A stretch of DNA of 64,000 bases from Paraburkholderia sp. HP33-1 (lineage in GTDB: Bacteria > Pseudomonadota > Gammaproteobacteria > Burkholderiales > Burkholderiaceae): positions 496,001-560,000 of the forward strand of contig NZ_JAJEJR010000001.1 of the NCBI RefSeq assembly GCF_021390595.1, written 5' to 3'. The stretch's first letter is position 1. Each line of letters opens with the position of its first letter. The translations under genes were made by a program, and so were the position numbers. Under the pieces are notes generated by a model. That model was not told the DNA's origin, searched no databases, and saw only the letters and a program-made list of their open reading frames with translations. This document shows positions 59,166 to 64,000 of this stretch, piece by piece.

Positions 59166-59506
59166 GATTCGATGGTCCTGTAATGGGTGATGGCGCGGTA
59201 GCGCGCTTCGGCAATTTTTCTGTCGAGCAGTCCGAGCTTCTGCGTTTTCTTCTGAAAGCAATGCAGCACGTACAGCGCTTCGGCGTATTTCGCGACATAC
59301 ATCACGCGAAAAATGCCGTCTTCGTCTCTGATGCGAATTTCGCGCGTTCCCGCGCCGATGGAGTCGAACGGTTTCCAGTCGTCGGGGTCGAGTCCCGACT
59401 GAATCTTGTGAAGCTGAAACCCGGCCAGACGACGCGCTTCATTGGGGAAAGCGAGCAAATCACGGTAGCTGGAGCCCAGCCAGCGAATTTCTTTTTCCTG
59501 CTCCAT
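59162..59506 (-). CDS. RelE/HigB-type toxin (Gp49-like, DUF891)
   Basis: 114 residues with the family motifs EIRWLGSSYRDLLAFP near the N-terminus and IRDEDGIFRVMYVAKYAEALYVLHCFQKKTQK in the middle (quoted as FRVMYVAKYAEALYVLHCFQ). Relatives are ribosome-dependent mRNA interferases. The ATG at 59506 has GAGGTG just upstream; a GTG two codons earlier is possible. It is first in a two-gene operon with the HigA-type antitoxin. Confidence 0.85.
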   Translation of the reverse strand: MEQEKEIRWLGSSYRDLLAFPNEARRLAGFQLHKIQSGLDPDDWKPFDSIGAGTREIRIRDEDGIFRVMYVAKYAEALYVLHCFQKKTQKLGLLDRKIAEARYRAITHYRTIES

Positions 59507-59517
59507 CGCCACCTCAT

Positions 59518-59533
59518 GTATAAAATCTTATAC
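59518..59533 (-). promoter_or_regulatory. Toxin-antitoxin operator palindrome
   Basis: GTATAA-AATC-TTATAC, a perfect inverted repeat 12 bases upstream of the toxin start. Its TTATAC/TATAAG content also makes it a plausible -10 region, so repressor binding would block the promoter. Confidence 0.65.
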
Positions 59534-59630
59534 GCGTTCTCCAGCCCGGTCAAGTCTTGCGTACGACCAGGCAACGAGCTATGACGATATCGAGGCGGCA
59601 GGCTGAGTACCATTCGTCCGAATGGCCAAT

Positions 59631-59664
59631 AAAAAACCCAGTTCGAAATCGAACCGGGTTTTTC
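59631..59664. terminator. Bidirectional intrinsic terminator, aroG / toxin-antitoxin gap
   Basis: GTTCGA (59641-59646) pairs with TCGAAC (59649-59654); CCC/GGG extends it past one mismatch, and A-runs and T-runs flank both ends. It lies 45 bases past the aroG stop and terminates minus-strand transcription. Confidence 0.88.
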
Positions 59665-59708
59665 TACGAAGTGCTGACAAGTCGCCGAAGTGGCGACAGG
59701 GCGGGTGA

Positions 59709-60782
59709 TCAGTTGCCGCTGCCGCGCGCGATGCGGCGCTGCCTGACCGCGTCGGCGAGGCCTTCGAGCACGGCGACGCTTTCGTCCCAGCCGATGCACG
59801 CATCGGTAATGCTCTGGCCATACGTGAGCTCGCAGCCTTCCTGCAGATCCTGACGGCCTGCGACGAGGTGCGACTCCACCATCACGCCGACGATCCGCTC
59901 GTCACCCGCGGCAATCTGACGGCCGATGTCTGCGCACACCGGAATCTGGTTCTCGTGCTTCTTCGAGCTGTTCGCGTGGCTCGCGTCGATCATCAGACGC
60001 GCGGCGAGACCCGCCTTGCCGATGTCCGCGCACGCCGCGTTGACGCTGTCGGCGTCGTAGTTCGGCGTTTTGCCGCCACGCAGGATCACGTGGCAGTCCT
60101 CATTACCCGCGGTCGAGACGATCGCCGAGTGGCCGCCCTTCGTGACCGACAGGAAATGGTGCGGCTGCGAGGCGGCCTTGATCGCATCGACGGCGATCTT
60201 CACGTTGCCGTCCGTGCCGTTCTTGAAGCCGACCGGGCATGACAGTCCCGACGCCAGTTCGCGGTGCACCTGCGACTCCGTCGTGCGCGCGCCGATCGCA
60301 CCCCACGAGATCAGATCCGCGATGTACTGCGGGCTGATCATGTCGAGGTACTCGGTACCGGCCGGCAGGCCGAGTTCGTTAATGCGCAGCAGCAGCTCGC
60401 GCGCGGTGCGAAGACCTTCGTTGATCTTGAAGCTGTTGTCCATGTGCGGATCGTTGATGAGGCCCTTCCAGCCCACCGTCGTGCGCGGCTTTTCGAAGTA
60501 CACGCGCATCACGACCTCGAGTTCGCCGGCGAAGCGCTTGCGCTGCTCGATCAGACGGCCCGCATATTCGATTGCGGCCTTCGGATCGTGGATCGAGCAC
60601 GGGCCGATCACGACGATCAGACGGTCGTCCATGCCGTGCAGAATGCGATGCATCGCGGTGCGCGAGTCGTAGATCACGTTGGACGCCGTCTCGTCGCAGG
60701 GAAACTCGCGGATCAGGTGAGCGGGCGGCGTGAGTTCCTTCAATTCGCGGATGCGGACATCGTCGGTATTGTGCGGGGGCAT
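59709..60782 (-). CDS. aroG: 3-deoxy-7-phosphoheptulonate (DAHP) synthase
   Basis: 357-residue class I (AroF/G/H-type) enzyme joining phosphoenolpyruvate and erythrose-4-phosphate, the first step of the shikimate pathway. Motifs include VIGPCSIHDPKAAIEYA, MRVYFEKPRTTVGWKGLINDP (shortened to FEKPRTTVGWKG), ARTTESQVHRELASGLSCPVGFKNGTDG (shortened to GLSCPVGFKNGTDG) and MIDASHANSSKKHENQ. AGGAG precedes the ATG. Which amino acid inhibits it cannot be read. The leader carries an attenuator reading Phe, Tyr and Trp codons. Confidence 0.95.
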   Translation of the reverse strand: MPPHNTDDVRIRELKELTPPAHLIREFPCDETASNVIYDSRTAMHRILHGMDDRLIVVIGPCSIHDPKAAIEYAGRLIEQRKRFAGELEVVMRVYFEKPRTTVGWKGLINDPHMDNSFKINEGLRTARELLLRINELGLPAGTEYLDMISPQYIADLISWGAIGARTTESQVHRELASGLSCPVGFKNGTDGNVKIAVDAIKAASQPHHFLSVTKGGHSAIVSTAGNEDCHVILRGGKTPNYDADSVNAACADIGKAGLAARLMIDASHANSSKKHENQIPVCADIGRQIAAGDERIVGVMVESHLVAGRQDLQEGCELTYGQSITDACIGWDESVAVLEGLADAVRQRRIARGSGN

Positions 60783-60883
60783 GTGGTTCTCCTGAGTCGG
60801 TTCGTAGCGTGTTCGCGCGGGCAGCGACGATCAAAAAATAGTCAACGACAAAATGTCAGATAGGTGTCGAAAAGCGTGAGGCG

Positions 60884-60915
60884 AAAAAAAACCGCCAGGC
60901 TGGCTGGCGGTTTTT
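60884..60915 (-). terminator. Attenuator terminator in the aroG leader
   Basis: On the minus strand AAAAACCGCCAG (60904-60915) pairs with CTGGCGGTTTTT (60887-60898) around CCAGC; the T-run continues to eight. It ends about 100 bases before the aroG ATG, on the same strand, with a promoter and leader peptide upstream, so it is an attenuator rather than the end of a gene. Confidence 0.85.
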
Positions 60916-61007
60916 CGGGAATTCTCGGTGTCCTGCGTGCACTAACACCCCTCTCGATCCGCCAGCGGTCTGAGATACCAAAAAAAGTAAAAATAAAACT
61001 TGGCGGA
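60903..61007 (-). promoter_or_regulatory. Alternating pairing segments of the aroG attenuator
   Basis: Segment 1, TCCGCCA (61001-61007), is in codons 2-4 of the leader. Segment 2, GCTGGCGGA (60958-60966), is in codons Pro-Leu-Ala-Asp. Segment 3, CCGCCAGC (60903-60910), is the 5' arm of the terminator. Segment 2 can pair perfectly with either 1 or 3, and 3 can pair with 4 (terminator). Confidence 0.8.
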
Positions 61008-61010
61008 CAT
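60942..61010 (-). CDS. aroG leader peptide (attenuator sensor)
   Basis: A 22-codon frame: MSAKFYFYFFWYLRPL followed by ADREGC and TAG. Codons 5-12 are TTT TAT TTT TAC TTT TTT TGG (7 codons) and TAT, eight aromatic residues in a row covering Phe, Tyr and Trp. Stalling there when aromatic aminoacyl-tRNA is scarce would free segment 2 to disrupt the terminator. No strong Shine-Dalgarno precedes the ATG, which is the main weakness. Confidence 0.8.
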   Translation of the reverse strand: MSAKFYFYFFWYLRPLADREGC

Positions 61011-61053
61011 GGCGAAGTGAAATGCGTCGCTGGTCAAAAAAGGGTGAGTGACT

Positions 61054-61082
61054 TTATAACCCGGCACAGGCTCGGTTGACAA
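61054..61082 (-). promoter_or_regulatory. Promoter of the aroG leader
   Basis: Minus-strand TTGTCA (61077-61082), 17-base spacer, TTATAA (61054-61059). This is close to the sigma-70 consensus and predicts a start around 61047, about 37 bases before the leader-peptide ATG. Confidence 0.7.
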
Positions 61083-61102
61083 GCCAGGACGTCGAAAAAT
61101 GC

Positions 61103-61144
61103 GGAAAACCCGCACGCTTCGCGCTTTGCGTGCGCGAAGCGTGC
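61103..61144 (-). terminator. Intrinsic terminator of tldD
   Basis: Perfect 13-base stem GCACGCTTCGCGC (61112-61124)/GCGCGAAGCGTGC (61132-61144), seven-base loop, then GGGTTTTCC on the minus strand, 14 bases past the tldD stop. It insulates tldD from the aroG promoter. Confidence 0.8.
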
Positions 61145-61157
61145 ATTCATCTCGAAA

Positions 61158-62624
61158 TCAGGCCGTGCCGCCGACCGTCATGCGTTCGATGCGCAGCGTC
61201 GGCTGACCGACGCCCACCGGCACGCTCTGGCCTTCCTTGCCGCACACGCCGACGCCCGAATCAAGCTTCATGTCGTTGCCGATCATCGTGACGTACTTCA
61301 GCGATTCCGGGCCGCTGCCGATCAGCGTCGCGCCTTTGACCGGGTACGTGATCTTGCCGTTTTCGATCATGTAAGCCTCAGAAGCCGAGAACACGAACTT
61401 GCCGTTGGTGATGTCGACCTGACCGCCGCCGAAGTTCACTGCATACAGGCCGTTCTTCACCGACTCGAGAATCTCCTGCGGATCCTTGTCGCCGTTCAGC
61501 ATGTACGTGTTGGTCATGCGCGGCATCGGCAGCGCCGCGTACGATTCGCGCCGCGCGTTGCCGGTGATCGGCATCTTCATCAGACGCGCGTTCAGCGAGT
61601 CCTGGATGTAGCCCTTCAGGATGCCGTCCTCGATCAGCGTCGTGCACTGGGTCGGGTTGCCTTCGTCGTCGATATTGAGCGAACCGCGGCGGTTCGGCAG
61701 CGTGCCGTCGTCGACCACGGTGACGCCCTTCGCGGCGACCTGCTCGCCGATGCGTCCCGCGAACGCCGACGACCCCTTGCGGTTGAAGTCACCTTCCAGC
61801 CCGTGGCCGATCGCCTCGTGCAGCAGCACGCCGGGCCAGCCCGGGCCGAGCACGACGGTCATCGCCCCGGCCGGCGCCGGTCGCGCGTCGAGATTGACGA
61901 GTGCGGCGTGCACCGCGTCGTCGACGTAGCGCGACAGCACTTCGTCGGTGAAGTAGCCGTAGTCGAAGCGCCCGCCGCCGCCGCCGCTGCCGATTTCGCG
62001 GCGGCCGTTCTGCTCGGCGATGACCGTCACCGAGACGCGCACGAGCGGGCGGATGTCGGCCGCGAAGCCGCCGTCGCTGCGAGCGACCAGCACCACGTCG
62101 TATTCGCCGGCGAGGCCCGCCATCACCTGCTGGATGCGCGGATCGCGGCCGCGCGCCATCTGCTCGATGCGCTCGAGCAGCTTGACCTTTGCGGTTGCGT
62201 CGAGCGAATGGAGCGGGTCGGAGGGCAGGTACAGATCGCGCCCGGCGATGCCGGTCAGCGACGACGCCACCTTGATCTTCTGCTTGCCGCCGCCTGCCTT
62301 GGCGATCGCGCGCGTGGCGATGGCCGCCTGGCGGATCGCTTCGGGCGACAGGTCGTCCGAGTAGGCGAACGCGGTGCGGTCGCCCGACACGGCGCGCACG
62401 CCGACGCCCTGATCGATGCTGAAGCTGCCCGACTTCACGATGCCTTCCTCGAGACTCCACGCTTCGCTGCGGGTGGCCTGGAAGTAGAGGTCTGCGTAGT
62501 CGACGCGGTGCGTGAAGATTTCGGCGAGCGTGCGCGTGAGCAGCGATTCGTCGAGACCATAGGGCGTGAGAAGGATGTCCTTGGCGGCGGCGAGATTACG
62601 GATACCGGGTTCGATGATGTTCAT
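61158..62624 (-). CDS. tldD: Metalloprotease TldD
   Basis: 488-residue catalytic subunit of the TldD/TldE (PmbA) protease, which trims unfolded peptides and modified-peptide precursors. The zinc motif LLHEAIGHGLEGDFNRKG (HExxxH) is intact. LNIDDEGNPTQCTTLIEDG and FVFSASEAYMIENGKITYPVKGA (shortened here to EAYMIENGKITYPVKGA) are typical. tldE is not in the window. The nitrilase-family gene and yhdP lie upstream, as in E. coli and many relatives. Confidence 0.95.
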   Translation of the reverse strand: MNIIEPGIRNLAAAKDILLTPYGLDESLLTRTLAEIFTHRVDYADLYFQATRSEAWSLEEGIVKSGSFSIDQGVGVRAVSGDRTAFAYSDDLSPEAIRQAAIATRAIAKAGGGKQKIKVASSLTGIAGRDLYLPSDPLHSLDATAKVKLLERIEQMARGRDPRIQQVMAGLAGEYDVVLVARSDGGFAADIRPLVRVSVTVIAEQNGRREIGSGGGGGRFDYGYFTDEVLSRYVDDAVHAALVNLDARPAPAGAMTVVLGPGWPGVLLHEAIGHGLEGDFNRKGSSAFAGRIGEQVAAKGVTVVDDGTLPNRRGSLNIDDEGNPTQCTTLIEDGILKGYIQDSLNARLMKMPITGNARRESYAALPMPRMTNTYMLNGDKDPQEILESVKNGLYAVNFGGGQVDITNGKFVFSASEAYMIENGKITYPVKGATLIGSGPESLKYVTMIGNDMKLDSGVGVCGKEGQSVPVGVGQPTLRIERMTVGGTA

Positions 62625-62711
62625 GCGAAGTATGTTCTGCTCGATACGAAGGGGTCGGGGAGCGCCTGCGTCGTTATATGTGTGGCAGGCGCCGCAGTTT
62701 CAATGTCGGTT

Positions 62712-63575
62712 TCAGGTCAGCACGCGATGACGCCATGCCGGCAGGCTCTGCCGCACTTCGTCGATGCGCGCGCGATCGAGGTTGCCCGCGACCACGCCGG
62801 CGCCCTCGTCGCGCACCGCGACGATCTCGCCCCACGGGTCGATCAGCATGCTGTGGCCCCAGGTGCGGCGGCCGTTCTCATGTTTGCCGCCTTGCGCCGC
62901 GGCAAGCACGTAGCACTGATTTTCGATCGCGCGGGTGCGCAGCAGCAGCTCCCAGTGCGCGCGGCCAGTCGTGTAGGTGAACGCGGACGGCACCACGATC
63001 AGCGCGCAGTCGCCCATGCGCCGGTACAGCTCGGGAAAGCGCAGATCGTAGCAGACCGACAGGCCGACCCGGCCGAATGGCGCGTCGAAGCCTCGCACGG
63101 CGGTGCCGGGGCGAATCGTGCGCGCTTCGTCGAACGATTCTTCGCCCTTTTCGAAATTGAACAGGTGGATCTTGTCGTAGCGCGCGGCTTCGTTGCCGTG
63201 CGGATCGAACACGAGGGTCGTGTTCAATACGCGCGACGGCTCCGGCGCGGTCAGCGGCAGGGTGCCGCCGATCACCCAGATGCGGTGGCGGCGCGCGGCG
63301 TCGGCGAGAAAGCGCTGGATCGGACCGTCCTGATACGGCTCGCGTACGGCGAGCTTGTCGGTGTCCTTGAAACCCATGAAGCAGAAGTATTCAGGCAGCA
63401 GCACGAGTTGCGCGCCATCGGCGGCGGCTTCGGCGATCAGGCGCTCTGCATCGGCGAGATTGCGCTCGCGATCCGGCGTGCTGACCATCTGCAGCGCGGC
63501 GACCCGGAAGGGGCTGCCCGATGGACCGCCGGATGCCGCGTCGGATAGAGAAGAAGAGGCGTGTGTTTCGCTCAT
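62712..63575 (-). CDS. Nitrilase-superfamily amidase (Nit1-like)
   Basis: 287 residues of the carbon-nitrogen hydrolase fold. The Glu-Lys-Cys triad is in LVLLPEYFCF, ARYDKIHLFNFE and LSVCYDLRFPELYR. This motif set resembles Nit1 enzymes that hydrolyse deaminated glutathione (metabolite repair). The start at 63575 leaves a 20-residue Ser-rich leader before FRVAALQMVST; an in-frame longer form has no similarity. The neighbourhood yhdP-nit-tldD is conserved. Confidence 0.88.
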   Translation of the reverse strand: MSETHASSSLSDAASGGPSGSPFRVAALQMVSTPDRERNLADAERLIAEAAADGAQLVLLPEYFCFMGFKDTDKLAVREPYQDGPIQRFLADAARRHRIWVIGGTLPLTAPEPSRVLNTTLVFDPHGNEAARYDKIHLFNFEKGEESFDEARTIRPGTAVRGFDAPFGRVGLSVCYDLRFPELYRRMGDCALIVVPSAFTYTTGRAHWELLLRTRAIENQCYVLAAAQGGKHENGRRTWGHSMLIDPWGEIVAVRDEGAGVVAGNLDRARIDEVRQSLPAWRHRVLT

Positions 63576-63782
63576 GAGCGTGTCGAAAGGCTCCTTGCAG
63601 GGCAGCGACGCAAAGCGTGGGCGCCGCATGCATGGTTCTGGGCTGGCTCGGCCCCGTTGGCGCATTGAGTCGGCGAGGTTGCGCGAGCGGCCGCGAGGTG
63701 CGAGACAGCGGCGCCGGCGACACCGGAGTGGACCGGACAAGCGAGGCCGCCGGGAGGCGAAACCGCGCGAACCCGGCGAAAC

Positions 63783-64000
63783 TCAGTGCGCTTCCACGGA
63801 CGAAGCCGGAGCGTCAATCTTACCCCGTTCGGTCGTCACCCGCTCGACGTGCGGATGCGTCCACGAGCCGGTGATCGCGTACTCGCGCGCGAACACCTGC
63901 GACACGCCATGCGAGAACGCGACGTCGGCGACCAGCGCGCCGAGGCCGATCAGCGGATTGATGATCGTCGCGGCGATCACCGCGGAGCCGGCGCTGACGG
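63783..64000 (-). CDS. yhdP: YhdP-family AsmA-like protein, C-terminal end (partial)
   Basis: The reading frame is open to the window edge, so only the last 72 codons are visible. The sequence NPLIGLGALVADVAFSHGVSQVFAREYAITGSW (quoted as FAREYAITGSW) with a final tail matches the conserved C-terminal end of YhdP (DUF3971/AsmA-like), an inner-membrane bridge protein of phospholipid transport. Position next to nit and tldD supports this. Confidence 0.75.
   Translation of the reverse strand, partial: VSAGSAVIAATIINPLIGLGALVADVAFSHGVSQVFAREYAITGSWTHPHVERVTTERGKIDAPASSVEAH

Noticed and set aside
60884..60915. The hairpin upstream of aroG read as the terminator of tldD
   Set aside because: tldD already has its own 13-base stem terminator at 61103-61144, and a promoter and leader frame lie between the two.

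Overview
The window is high-GC, densely coded chromosomal DNA. Gene content and order point to a beta-proteobacterium of the Burkholderia/Paraburkholderia group, most likely on the main chromosome. Clues are the amgK-murU-lptD-surA-pdxA-rsmA block, the queA-tgt-yajC-secD-secF run, recG-oxyR-catalase-dps-ubiA-proC-yggS, the glcD/E/F block, and a three-gene proton-translocating transhydrogenase. Nearly everything is housekeeping. I see no rRNA or tRNA gene, no insertion sequence, no prophage and no CRISPR array.

Layout. 1-8583: the end of an Atm1-type ABC exporter, MurNAc recycling (murU, amgK), outer-membrane assembly (lptD, surA), pdxA and rsmA. 8593-19668: a minus-strand run (DMT transporter, gloA, YgjP-like metallopeptidase, plsC-like acyltransferase, gmhB, glyS, glyQ). 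It is interrupted by a plus-strand polar amino-acid ABC transporter with an IclR regulator (10328-14197). 19888-23585: a glutamate-synthase-like FMN protein, mnmA and a NudJ-like Nudix hydrolase. 23863-26851: pntAA-pntAB-pntB. 26894-35086: a WYL regulator, a VOC protein, a chemoreceptor, an RlmL-type methyltransferase and the pqi lipid-transport operon. 35410-37223: cytochrome b561 with two YceI proteins. 37335-43411: the Sec/queuosine operon. 43600-50692: recG, the OxyR/catalase/Dps oxidative-stress group and ubiA. 50786-57902: proC, yggS and a four-gene 2-hydroxyacid (glycolate/D-lactate) oxidase group. 58224-64000: cobalamin adenosyltransferase, a HigBA-type toxin-antitoxin pair, aroG, tldD, a nitrilase-family amidase and the end of yhdP.

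The most interesting content is between the genes. (1) Upstream of aroG is a complete transcription attenuator. A good promoter precedes a 22-codon leader whose codons 5-12 read Phe-Tyr-Phe-Tyr-Phe-Phe-Trp-Tyr, followed by three mutually exclusive pairings and an intrinsic terminator. (2) A structured repeat occurs twice, always in sense orientation with the downstream start codon just beyond it: one module before pntAB and three nested concentric modules before the glc group. Its stems covary, its internal loop is conserved, and its 3' loop merges with the ribosome binding site. (3) Two small genes (39 and 54 codons) with good ribosome binding sites flank the catalase gene, and the first lies behind a probable OxyR site. 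(4) Palindromic operator candidates precede the chemoreceptor, the ABC transporter and the toxin-antitoxin operon.

Gene functions are inferred from recognisable motifs and family knowledge. Regulatory claims rest on reading base pairing by eye and have not been tested.
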